DNA from: an uncultured Flavobacteriales bacterium
GTDB taxonomy: Bacteria > Bacteroidota > Bacteroidia > Flavobacteriales_G > Salibacteraceae
DNA length: 64,000 nt
Assembly: GCA_913020435.1 (NCBI GenBank)
Contig: CAJVZZ010000010.1
Span: 1-64,000 of the forward strand
Reading direction: 5' to 3'
In this document: positions 10,550-19,025 of the stretch, piece by piece
How the letters are laid out: each line of letters opens with the position of its first letter
Position numbering within the stretch: position 1 is the first letter of the stretch
The notes under the pieces: model-generated
What the model saw: only the letters and a program-made list of their open reading frames with translations
What the model was told of the DNA's origin: nothing
Databases searched by the model: none
Translations under genes and position numbers: made by a program

Positions 10550-10551
10550 CG
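10488..10551. repeat. REP-like palindromic element, copy 1
   Basis: 64 bases with perfect 10-base inverted ends (CGTCATTCCC at 10488, GGGAATGACG to 10551) and an inner hairpin CCCGTAAAAACGGG. Same plan as elements at 13210, 44208 and 61172. Confidence 0.7.
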
Positions 10552-10580
10552 TATTGTAAATAAAGAACGAAGAGAATTAG

Positions 10581-11360
10581 ATGGTAGAAACAATGCATAA
10601 AGCGGCTCAGTATTTGGCCATGGCAGGTAAATCTTATTTACCTGCAAAAGAAGATGATAGTCATACCAGTCTGGAATGGTTGGTGAAGAAAAAGAGTTTG
10701 GTTTCTAGAGATCTAAATGACCATGGTATTCGTCTGGCGATAAATTATAAGCAATATGCTTTGGAGATTTTGACTGATGATGAGTTACTCGATTCTATTT
10801 CACTTACTGGAGAAGGTCACGATTATTTGTGTTCGTGGATAAACGAAGGACTCAAACGTTACGGTATAAAAGGTGAATTTAAGTTTGAGCCACACTATAT
10901 TTTACCCTATGAAAGTGGGTTAGATAAAGATTATCAATTTCCTGCACCTAACGCCGATAAATTGCAAGATCTAATCGATCATCGCAATGTATGTGATGCT
11001 GCTTTGCGCAGTGTGCTTTCAGAACGAAAAGACGCTAGCGAGATTCGTATTTGGCCGCATCACTTTGATACAGGTGCTTTGATTGAAGCAGTTGAAGATA
11101 ATGGAGAACTTACCAAAACCATTGGTTTAGGTTTAGCTATTCCAGATAGCATGGTTGATGGATTCTATTTCTATGCTTCAGTTTGGTCTAAAGGAAAAGA
11201 CTTGGATTTATCCAATATGGATGAAGATTTGTTGAGCAGTGGTGAATGGCATTCTGACGATTGGAAAGGAGCTACGTTAAGCAGTGAATCAGTTTCTACT
11301 GATGAAGCTACAAAGTTCTTTGAAGAAGCTGTTCATGAATTGATGCTGGTGTTGAGGTAG
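10581..11360 (+). CDS. Protein of unknown function with a WPHHFD motif
   Basis: 259 aa, acidic and soluble, with no signal peptide. The most distinctive segment is IRIWPHHFDTGALIEA (about 152-167) followed by GLGLAIPDSMVDGFYFYAS, wording that faintly recalls DUF5996-type proteins. I cannot name the family with confidence. It is the only intact gene in a 2.6-kb stretch of pseudogenes and repeats, which suggests it is under selection or arrived with them. Start ATG at 10581; an alternative in-frame ATG lies four codons downstream. Confidence 0.65.
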   Translation: MVETMHKAAQYLAMAGKSYLPAKEDDSHTSLEWLVKKKSLVSRDLNDHGIRLAINYKQYALEILTDDELLDSISLTGEGHDYLCSWINEGLKRYGIKGEFKFEPHYILPYESGLDKDYQFPAPNADKLQDLIDHRNVCDAALRSVLSERKDASEIRIWPHHFDTGALIEAVEDNGELTKTIGLGLAIPDSMVDGFYFYASVWSKGKDLDLSNMDEDLLSSGEWHSDDWKGATLSSESVSTDEATKFFEEAVHELMLVLR

Positions 11361-11589
11361 TCGGAGGCCGACAGCCATTTTTATTTAAAGCGCAATAATT
11401 TATTTATGTCATTCCGTGAGATTAGTTGAAATGCCCACATAAGAGGTTTAATGAAACTTCTGTACGTAATCTAAAAAAGGTTAACGAGGAATAATCTATT
11501 GGGTAAGTTGTAACGCAATTCCGATAGCTATCTGGATGCAAAGTTTTGGCAAAATAACGCCGAGATCGAAATTAACTTATTGCAGAATC

Positions 11590-11904
11590 TCAAATTCGCG
11601 GAACGAAAATCATAAACCTAAATTGGCTTTTATTCGCGTCCTTCCCAGCGAGAAAGGAGCCGCAGGCGAAAGAGATTTCTGAAAAGTAAGCTAAGGGATT
11701 GTAGGCGCTAATTTCTGAAAGATGGCCGATAGTCACTTTTTTATTTGACAATAAATTCCCGTTCAAGTTTGATGGTATCTCTGCGGTCATTTGGCTTCAT
11801 ATAGGCATACCCAGCATACCAATTGCATTTCCTTGACTTGAACTCTTGTTTTCACAAGCAATCAGAAGGACAGTTAACGATATAAGAAATAAAGTACGAA
11901 TCAT
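11590..11904 (-). pseudogene. Small lipoprotein gene with an in-frame TGA
   Basis: From ATG at 11904 the minus strand reads a lipoprotein signal (MIRTLFLISLTVLLIAC, lipobox LIAC) and SSSQGNAIGMLGMPI, then TGA. It continues in the same frame for 69 more codons (SQMTAEIPSNLNGNLLSNKK...) to 11590. Either a 35-aa lipoprotein is the whole product or a longer one has been cut; the second part is not recognisably a domain. The stretch 11361-11589 between this and the preceding gene holds no gene, only a partial CATTCCG-type repeat word near 11403. Confidence 0.45.
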
Positions 11905-11921
11905 ATTAGAAAGCGAATAAA

Positions 11922-13193
11922 TCAAGAAATATTTCCAACCTTCCCATTCACCGTCCCCAAAACCTTTCCAGTGAACTCAGTTCCAAACATCGGATTATTT
12001 TCCGCTAAACTATGGTTGTTGGTTTTGTCATAAGTCCATTTTTCTTGTGGGTCGAAGAGTGTAAAGTTAGCGTTGCTGCCTTCTTCTATGCTTGGCGTTT
12101 CTTTATTCAGCACTTGATAAGGTCGAATGCCTAAACTCTCAACCAACGTGTCTAAATCCAATTCTTTTGCGAAGGTGTTCAGTGCTGCAAAAACTACTTG
12201 CATTCCGTTAATTCCGTAACCTGCATATTCAAACTCACATTCTTTGCGTTCTATGTTCTGCGGCTGGTGGTTGGAAGTAATCGTGTCAATATTTCCTTCT
12301 TTAAGAGCTTTAATCAGTCCCTTTCTGTCGCTTTCGGTGCGCAGAGGAGGTAAGACTTTGTAATTGCTATCGAAGCCTTCTAAAACCGTGTCATTGAATA
12401 TTAAATGATACCAAGCAACCGAAGCTGTGGCATTCAGTTTTGATTTTTTGGAAGCTCCAATCAACTTTGCGCTTTCTGCTGAGCTGATATCACTAAAATG
12501 TAATCGACCGCCTGCGTATTCTAAGATCTGTAAATCTCGAGCAACTGTAATCTCCTCAGCTAAATGTGGAATTCCTTTTAAGCCAAGGTAAGTTGAGGTT
12601 TCGCCTTCGCTTACATTTCCTTTGCCTGCCAAATCCAGGTTCATTGGGAAGCTGTAGATCAATCCGTCAAAGTTTTGGCTGTATTGCTGAAGCAGTAATT
12701 GAAATTTCGCATTAGGTATTGGTTTGTTGTCCGTAAAGGCAACCGCACCAACCAATCCTGATTTATGCATGTCAAACATTTCAGCTAATTCTTCACCTTT
12801 TCCACCTTTAGATAATGCGCCAAGCGGGTATAGGGTAACTGATTTTCCTTCTCCAGCTCTACTTACAAATTCTATGGATGAACGATTATCGCTAAAGGGC
12901 TGTACGTCTGGTGAAACACAAACTCCAGTAAATCCACCTGCTGCTGCAGCTTTCATTCCTGACTCTAGGGTTTCTCGTTCTTCAAAACCAGGCTCTCCTA
13001 GATTTGCTTTAAGGTCCAACCATCCTGGAGATAGGTGTAAGTTTTTGGAAGTAATTTCTTTGTAGTTTCCTGGATTTTTGAGGGAACTAGCAATGCACTG
13101 AATTTTACCACTTTCGACAATTACGTCTTGAGTTTTGCCGTGTAATTTGTGTCCAGGGTAACAAATCTTAGCCTTTTTAATAAGTAGCTTCAT
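11922..13193 (-). CDS. Dihydroorotase-like protein lacking metal ligands (PyrC-like)
   Basis: 423-aa amidohydrolase-fold protein of the dihydroorotase family (pyrimidine synthesis). The start is taken at 13193 (MKLLIKKAKI), three codons inside a longer frame. The family framework is present: GWLDLKANLGEPGFEERETL, AAAAGGFTGV and TSNHQPQ. However, the metal-binding DxHxH of catalytic enzymes reads DLKAN, and the catalytic DHAPH-like site reads NHQPQ. Such non-catalytic homologues are known to support aspartate transcarbamoylase, and this version is common in Bacteroidota, where an active enzyme is encoded elsewhere. The gene follows the BatA/VWA gene on the same strand, separated by a palindromic repeat. 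Confidence 0.85.
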   Translation of the reverse strand: MKLLIKKAKICYPGHKLHGKTQDVIVESGKIQCIASSLKNPGNYKEITSKNLHLSPGWLDLKANLGEPGFEERETLESGMKAAAAGGFTGVCVSPDVQPFSDNRSSIEFVSRAGEGKSVTLYPLGALSKGGKGEELAEMFDMHKSGLVGAVAFTDNKPIPNAKFQLLLQQYSQNFDGLIYSFPMNLDLAGKGNVSEGETSTYLGLKGIPHLAEEITVARDLQILEYAGGRLHFSDISSAESAKLIGASKKSKLNATASVAWYHLIFNDTVLEGFDSNYKVLPPLRTESDRKGLIKALKEGNIDTITSNHQPQNIERKECEFEYAGYGINGMQVVFAALNTFAKELDLDTLVESLGIRPYQVLNKETPSIEEGSNANFTLFDPQEKWTYDKTNNHSLAENNPMFGTEFTGKVLGTVNGKVGNIS

Positions 13194-13209
13194 AACAATC
13201 ATTCTATTT

Positions 13210-13275
13210 CGTCATTCCTGCTTAAGCAGGAATCTATTGGAATTGAGACAGATTCCCGTTTCCACGAGAATTACG
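13210..13275. repeat. REP-like palindromic element, copy 2
   Basis: Begins CGTCATTCCTGCTTAAGCAG with an inner hairpin CCTGCTTAAGCAGG and ends GAGAATTACG, an imperfect inverse of the left end. It fills the gap between the BatA/VWA gene and the dihydroorotase-like gene and could weaken read-through. Confidence 0.65.
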
Positions 13276-13302
13276 TTAATTAAAATTTGACCAACTAATA
13301 TC

Positions 13303-15327
13303 CTAATTCCTCCAAAGTTTTATCAAAAGTATTTCAATCATCAACATAAGCAAAGCCAAAGCAATCATCCACTTCCAATATTTGACGCCGCTTGTTAATT
13401 CATTCAATCGAAATTCAAAGTTTTCAAAGTTGTCCTCTAGTAAAGACAAGTTTGAATATTTCTCAGTTGCTGAAGCTAGTGCTTCGTTATCCCAAAAATT
13501 CAAATCGCTTTCGGTTCTTGGATAATTCAATGCAAAAACATCAAGAGTTGAATCGTTTTTGAGTAAATCGTAGAACCCTGCAGTCTTAGCGTTTTCATGA
13601 GGCCAAATTTGTAAGTTGGTTTTTACGTTGCGTATTTCAGGAATAAACTCTTGTTTTTCATTTTTCAATTTCAAGAATTCAGAAGATCCCGAGTAATTTG
13701 ACATAAGCGATAAGTTTGGCTGAATAGAATAGGAGAGTGGCTTGCTTGAAGTTTTTGCTAGACCAATCTTGTACAAACTCAATAGAAAAATAGAGTGATC
13801 GGCAAGGCTTGAATTCTTTTTATCGGTGTTACTTGCCCAAACAAAGATACTTCCTTTGCCCAATTGCTTTTTATACAATAATGGATCACCATTTTCTAAT
13901 CCCAACAACTGGGTAGAGTTGTCTAATTGAGTTGTTTTCCATTTTAAGTAATTGAAAACAGTAGGTAAATCAATTCTATCGTCTTGTTTTTCAAATACAT
14001 CAGAATAAAATGGATCGTTGTATTTGATGGAATTCGTTCGGCGGTTAGCGGTATCTATTGCAGGAGGTGTTCCTAATTCTAATAATTGAAAAAGGTCTTT
14101 GTAATCAATGGTTGTGTTTACATTCGGAATAATACAAATGACGCCACCGTTTTCAGCAAAGCTCTTAAGCTCATAACTCAATCCTTGACTTACTTTTCCC
14201 AATGTATTTAGAACAACAACATCGGCTGTTTTTAAATTCGAGAAATTGAATTTACTATAATTGAATTGCTTTGATATAAACTGTTTTGAAGTTGAGTAAA
14301 CGTTGCCTAAAAGCGCGGAGCTGTCTCGTTCGTTCAGAATTATCACATTAGTATTTGGTTCAATTATAAAAGAGAAAAACCATGAGTTGTCGTATTCAAT
14401 CGGAAAATCTTCCAACTCAATTTCTGCTTTATAGTAACCAGTTTCGGTAGGAGTAATGGCAAAAAGACCTTCCTCTGTGGCATTAGCCGTTACGTTTGCG
14501 CTGGTGCTTCCGTAGGTTGTACCATTAATGTTTAGAGAGAGTTTAACGCCATTCAAATCTGCCTTTCCAGTATTTCTCAATCTGTATTTTATCTCAAGGT
14601 CTTCATTGATTCGAACTGCAGGAGATTCCATCCAGACGCTATCAATAAAAAGATTGCTGGTATTTGTCTGTTCTAACTTCAACCATCGGTAATTGATGGT
14701 TGTATCCAACTTAACATTCAAATCAGTTATTGAAGATTTTTGAAAGTCACTGATAACGTAACTTTCTTTAGCCTCTGCATTTTGTTCACCTAGCCATTTT
14801 TCTTGTTTTTCAAGAACCTTTTCAATCAACAAGCTATTTGGTGAATCCTCCAATTTAGCCAGCTGTTCTTCAATATTTTCTTTGCTAAAACTGCGGTGTA
14901 CATTTCCGCTAAGATCACTCGTAATCAATTGAAATTTCTGACCTGCAGGATAACTATCGATTATCTTGTAAACGTATTGTTTCGCCATATCAAGCAAGCG
15001 TCCTTCGTTTCCGGTACCATTCATGCTAAAGGAATTGTCGATATAAATACTTACTGCCTTGTCTCCAGAAATGGGCTGTTTTTCAGATATAGGAATGTAG
15101 GGCTGTGCAAAGGCGAGTACCAAGAAGGTAATTGCTAATAAGCGACTCAATAAAATCAACCATTCTTTAAGTTTTGACTTTGATTTGGATTCTTGTTTTA
15201 TCTCTTGCAGGAAGGCAACATTCGAGAATTCAATGCGCTTGAATTTCTTGAAATTAAATAAATGGATTAGGACTGGAATCGCAAGCGCAAGCAGCGCAAA
15301 AAGGAAGTCTGGATAGACGAATTTCAT
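13303..15327 (-). CDS. BatA-type membrane protein with VWA-like domain
   Basis: 674 aa. The N-terminus (FVYPDFLFALLALAIPVLIH, then LFNFKKFKRIEFSNVAFL) is the BatA/aerotolerance-regulator N-terminal domain, followed by a second membrane segment at about 60-78. A VWA-like region starts SIYIDNSFSMNG (about 92), a DxSxS-type metal site. A long extracytoplasmic middle region follows, and the last segment (WMIALALLMLMIEILLIKLW) is a membrane helix. This is the common Bacteroidota protein related to Bat operon members; its exact role is not known. Upstream of and on the same strand as the dihydroorotase-like gene. Confidence 0.8.
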   Translation of the reverse strand: MKFVYPDFLFALLALAIPVLIHLFNFKKFKRIEFSNVAFLQEIKQESKSKSKLKEWLILLSRLLAITFLVLAFAQPYIPISEKQPISGDKAVSIYIDNSFSMNGTGNEGRLLDMAKQYVYKIIDSYPAGQKFQLITSDLSGNVHRSFSKENIEEQLAKLEDSPNSLLIEKVLEKQEKWLGEQNAEAKESYVISDFQKSSITDLNVKLDTTINYRWLKLEQTNTSNLFIDSVWMESPAVRINEDLEIKYRLRNTGKADLNGVKLSLNINGTTYGSTSANVTANATEEGLFAITPTETGYYKAEIELEDFPIEYDNSWFFSFIIEPNTNVIILNERDSSALLGNVYSTSKQFISKQFNYSKFNFSNLKTADVVVLNTLGKVSQGLSYELKSFAENGGVICIIPNVNTTIDYKDLFQLLELGTPPAIDTANRRTNSIKYNDPFYSDVFEKQDDRIDLPTVFNYLKWKTTQLDNSTQLLGLENGDPLLYKKQLGKGSIFVWASNTDKKNSSLADHSIFLLSLYKIGLAKTSSKPLSYSIQPNLSLMSNYSGSSEFLKLKNEKQEFIPEIRNVKTNLQIWPHENAKTAGFYDLLKNDSTLDVFALNYPRTESDLNFWDNEALASATEKYSNLSLLEDNFENFEFRLNELTSGVKYWKWMIALALLMLMIEILLIKLWRN

Positions 15328-15388
15328 TAAAAGACGAAATTAAGATTTTATCTAATGATTGAAGAGTTCAACCTCTTAATAAATGTGT

Positions 15389-16315
15389 TTAATAATTATT
15401 GTTTTGAGAGACTTCTGATGTTTGATTCTCAAAGAGCTTACTTACCTCAATTCCCAAAAGGATAGAAAGCTTTTTTGCCGATTCAAAGTGCAGATGACTT
15501 CCATCATAAGAGTTAAAATCGCCCTCCCTAAAATCTAGCCATTGGACACCCATATCTTCAAGTTCCCGTTTTATATATTCTTCATCAAAACCACTTATTG
15601 AGTCTTCTAAGTTCCTCATAGCAATTGAGCTTGGAGGTCTAAAAGCAATTATTGAAATATCTTGAGTTCTGATTTCCTTAACTTTATTCAAGAATGCATT
15701 GATCTCATTATCCGTTACTTGGTATTTCAGAAATGTTTTGGTGTAGTTTTTTAATGCTCTAGAGCTATCGGGTTCTAAATAATACGAGGAGATCCAGCCA
15801 TTCTTCTCATGCTTTTCCTTATAATTATCTGTTTTTTCGTTAAACAACTCAGAAGGGGAATATGGCGATAAATATTTGAGAAAACTTGATAGATATTTAT
15901 ATCGAAATACTTCGAATGTTGAAGCAATAGCAAATTTGTTTGAAGCTTCGTTTTTAAAAGCCTCTTTGGTTAACGAGTGGGGAGTTATTCCGAGTATTAA
16001 AACGTTTTTTTTAGAATTGACATCGAATTTTGATAGACAAAAGTCTAAATAATCACTGCTGAAGCCAGTGCTGGAATAACCCAGATTTATAGATAATAAA
16101 TCTGTAACACTTGCGTCATTAAAATCTTCGGGAGAAAATCCTCTATAAACCCTAGAATCTCCTCCGATCACTGCATTGAAATTGCTATTAGCATGGGTTT
16201 TCTGAATCCAGAATTCCTGAACAAGTTCTTTGTTCTTAATTGGTTCTGGTGCAATTATTTTGATCAAACAAAAAAGTAAAAAGCTCAACCCAAGGACGAT
16301 TTGAATTTTTCGCAT
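15389..16315 (-). CDS. Membrane-anchored SGNH-like protein partnering an MBOAT acyltransferase
   Basis: 308 aa from ATG 16315, just downstream of the MBOAT stop at 16320; a longer frame upstream lies inside the MBOAT gene. One N-terminal membrane anchor (IVLGLSFLLFCLIKII) is followed by an SGNH-type domain: GGDSRVYRGF (block I, GDSR) near residue 52, and DGSHLHFES (block V, Asp and His) near 280. This is the plan of AlgJ/AlgX/DltD-like partners that move acyl groups onto a glycan outside the membrane. Operon with the MBOAT gene is clear; the glycan is not known. Confidence 0.7.
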   Translation of the reverse strand: MRKIQIVLGLSFLLFCLIKIIAPEPIKNKELVQEFWIQKTHANSNFNAVIGGDSRVYRGFSPEDFNDASVTDLLSINLGYSSTGFSSDYLDFCLSKFDVNSKKNVLILGITPHSLTKEAFKNEASNKFAIASTFEVFRYKYLSSFLKYLSPYSPSELFNEKTDNYKEKHEKNGWISSYYLEPDSSRALKNYTKTFLKYQVTDNEINAFLNKVKEIRTQDISIIAFRPPSSIAMRNLEDSISGFDEEYIKRELEDMGVQWLDFREGDFNSYDGSHLHFESAKKLSILLGIEVSKLFENQTSEVSQNNNY

Positions 16316-16319
16316 GTTC

Positions 16320-17738
16320 TTAAAATTGAAAATAAATGAATTGACTTCCTTCACCTCTAAAAAATACAATACAAAGAATACATAAAGTTAGTAGCGCATA
16401 ATCGAAAGAGTTTTTTCTACTCCAATAAAACTTCTTTAACGGCCTAAAATTCTTTCTTAAATAAATTGTCATTTCAATAATTATTGCCAGAATTAAAAAC
16501 ACAACTCCGGATAGATAAGTGTCAACAAAATTAAGGTCACTAGACCTAAAACTAACTAAGCGTCCAACAATATTAAACGCTTGATCTATGGAAACGGCTC
16601 TAAAGAAAACCCAAGCCAAGGTAACTTGAAGGAAAATTAGAATCGTTAATAGATAAGGAATGCGCTTAAAGCGTTTGTACCAATTCGTTTTACGTTCAAT
16701 TAGGAGATAAATAACGTGCAAACTCGCCCATGCGATAAATGTATAGTTGGCACCGTGCCATATTCCCGAAAGAAGCATTGTTATGACAAGAGCATACATT
16801 CCGTAATGTTTGCCTTTTCTTGATCCTCCCAGAGGTATGTAGACGTAGTCTCTAAACCAATTTGATAAAGAGATGTGCCACCGTGTCCAAAATTCACGAA
16901 TGCTTTTTGCGAAGTAGGGGTGGTTGAAGTTCATTTTAAAGTGATATCCCATATACTTGGCAAGACCTCTTGCAATAAGAGTGTATCCGCTAAAATCGCA
17001 ATAAATTTGAAAAGAGAATGCTACAACTATAAACCACCAGTATAAAGAACCTGAGTACATCGATTTCCCTTGATAAGCCGAATCCACAAAAAAGGAGAGA
17101 TTATCTGCGATAACTACCTTTTGAAACAAACCAAAACAAATCATTTTAAACGCATTCCATTTTTCTATTTCGCTAGGAATACGATAAGACCTAAGTTGAT
17201 TCAGAAAATCTTTGGCTCGAATGATTGGTCCTGCTACCAGTTGCGGAAACATCGCCAAATAGGAGAAAAACAACAGAATGTTTCTGGTAGGCTTTAGCTT
17301 TCCTTTATAGACGTCTATAGTATAGCTCAGCGACTGAAAAGTGTAAAAACTGATTCCTACGGGCAGAATTAAAGCAAACTCCGGTATTGAATTTACTAGA
17401 TTGATTTCCAGTCCGAAAGGATTAACTAAGTCTTGGATGACAGTGGCAAAGAAGACGGAATATTTAAAAATAAATAGAGCACCTAAATTGGCAAAGAGTG
17501 ATGCTCCTAATATTGCTCGCCTGTGTTTAATGGCTGAACCTAAAGCTAAGCCTGCGCAATAGTCTACTAAACCACTAAAAATAATAAGAAATAGAAAACG
17601 CCAATCCCAAGCGCCATAAAACACAAAACTCGCAACAACAATAAATGTCCAACGAGCAGCGTCTTTAGTCCTAAAAACAGGCCATAACAAGAAAAATAAA
17701 CCTGCAAAAAGTAGAAATTCTATTGAGTTAAAAACCAT
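16320..17738 (-). CDS. MBOAT family O-acyltransferase (AlgI-like)
   Basis: 472 aa with about 11 membrane helices. Hallmarks are FFSYLAMFPQLVAGPI, DFSGYTLIARGLAKYMGY, NFNHPYFAKSIREFWTRWHI, LSNWFRDYVYIPLGG and LSGIWHGANYTFIAW with the catalytic His of the WHG motif. AlgI-type proteins pass acetyl groups across the inner membrane for O-acetylation of polysaccharides such as alginate or cell-wall glycans. The next gene is its SGNH partner, and a second MBOAT/SGNH pair lies immediately upstream at 17880-20230. Confidence 0.92.
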   Translation of the reverse strand: MVFNSIEFLLFAGLFFLLWPVFRTKDAARWTFIVVASFVFYGAWDWRFLFLIIFSGLVDYCAGLALGSAIKHRRAILGASLFANLGALFIFKYSVFFATVIQDLVNPFGLEINLVNSIPEFALILPVGISFYTFQSLSYTIDVYKGKLKPTRNILLFFSYLAMFPQLVAGPIIRAKDFLNQLRSYRIPSEIEKWNAFKMICFGLFQKVVIADNLSFFVDSAYQGKSMYSGSLYWWFIVVAFSFQIYCDFSGYTLIARGLAKYMGYHFKMNFNHPYFAKSIREFWTRWHISLSNWFRDYVYIPLGGSRKGKHYGMYALVITMLLSGIWHGANYTFIAWASLHVIYLLIERKTNWYKRFKRIPYLLTILIFLQVTLAWVFFRAVSIDQAFNIVGRLVSFRSSDLNFVDTYLSGVVFLILAIIIEMTIYLRKNFRPLKKFYWSRKNSFDYALLTLCILCIVFFRGEGSQFIYFQF

Positions 17739-17879
17739 TCAAATTCATCCTTTAATAAGTGGTATTTAAAATATATCAATTGATCAAGTTTTGTCACTCA
17801 AAAATTCGCGTATAGGTAAACAATGTCATCGCCGTTATTAGTCATGAAAAGCAGGACTAAAGCCGCCGCAATTAATGTT

Positions 17880-19025
17880 TTAATTAGTATGACTTGCAAA
17901 TATTTCTTCATGAAAATTAGCTTTAATTTTTAAGTAAATCAAATATGCTCCATATGCCGAATGGTGCTGATGGTCATTGAATGCGCCGAGTTCGTCTGAA
18001 ATGTCGCTGGCATCAACATAGTTTACATTATTTGAAATTAAGAGTTCTCTTATGTTGTTTGTTGTCTGGTTATAGGAGCCCAAGGCTTGGGGCTGATAAC
18101 TTTGGATAAATCGATTATTTACTGGTCCAAGAACAAATGTTGCATGAATACCTAAATTTTTACAGACTGTGATAAAAGACTGAAGCTCTTCGTAACGATA
18201 CGTTTCGTCTTGATAAATAACATTGAACCAATGCTTATCTTTAAATGATTTCAGAACATTGAAGTTAGTATCCATTTTATCTAGGTTTTTAATTTCGGTG
18301 AAATCAAATGAAGAGTAGTCATTCTGTTCGCTCTTGGAAATGAAATTAAATCCCTCTTTATACTTTGAGGGGGATAGCCAGTATCTTAGATTATTAAAAT
18401 AATTTTCTCTTAAATTTCTTAGCCAATATTCAGACGACTGCATACCTTTTTGAATAACGTTCAGTTTTGAGCTGTATTTTTCTAAAGGAAACCAGCTTAG
18501 TTGGTTTTTATCTTTTTCGTCTATTGAATTAATGACTTGATAATTTGTATAGCGATTCCAATACGATTCAGTGATTTTATTTAATCCACTCCTCCAGTAC
18601 ACAGGGTTGATAAAGTAAATCACATTCAAGTTCTTAACCTCTTCTTTATGTGTTAGTAAAACGGGTAAGTGCAAACCGCATGTTCTTCCCGCACCAGCTA
18701 ACACAGAGAACTTTGCAGTACCAAAATATTTATCGTTATTAAGATATGTGTAGTAGTTACCTCCAGTTATAGAAGTGCTTTCAGATGTTCCAAGAATTAA
18801 GTACCCATTATTTCGCTTAATGGAGCCTATGAATTCTGAAACTTCAGGTGTATCATTAAATTTTAGATTGAGTCCACTAAGATGTCCCAACTGATTTTCG
18901 AAACCTTTCACAGGTGTTTCAGGAATTAGCAAACCAACAACTAGTAGAATTACTGAAAAGCCTATAATAAATAACCCATTGTTTGTTAGGTTTTTAGTTT
19001 TATAAAAAGACTGAATCCAACTCAT
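17880..19025 (-). CDS. DltD/SGNH-like membrane-anchored protein
   Basis: 381 aa with an N-terminal membrane anchor (about 17-36, GLFIIGFSVILLVVGLLIP) and a DltD-like extracytoplasmic domain. It has ILGTSESTSITGG (block I, GTSE) near residue 78, and a C-terminal DASDISDELGAFNDHQHHS with the Asp/His of an SGNH active site. Start overlaps the preceding MBOAT stop by 4 bases (ATGA), so the two are translationally coupled. Likely accepts acyl groups from the MBOAT protein. Substrate unknown. Confidence 0.68.
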   Translation of the reverse strand: MSWIQSFYKTKNLTNNGLFIIGFSVILLVVGLLIPETPVKGFENQLGHLSGLNLKFNDTPEVSEFIGSIKRNNGYLILGTSESTSITGGNYYTYLNNDKYFGTAKFSVLAGAGRTCGLHLPVLLTHKEEVKNLNVIYFINPVYWRSGLNKITESYWNRYTNYQVINSIDEKDKNQLSWFPLEKYSSKLNVIQKGMQSSEYWLRNLRENYFNNLRYWLSPSKYKEGFNFISKSEQNDYSSFDFTEIKNLDKMDTNFNVLKSFKDKHWFNVIYQDETYRYEELQSFITVCKNLGIHATFVLGPVNNRFIQSYQPQALGSYNQTTNNIRELLISNNVNYVDASDISDELGAFNDHQHHSAYGAYLIYLKIKANFHEEIFASHTN

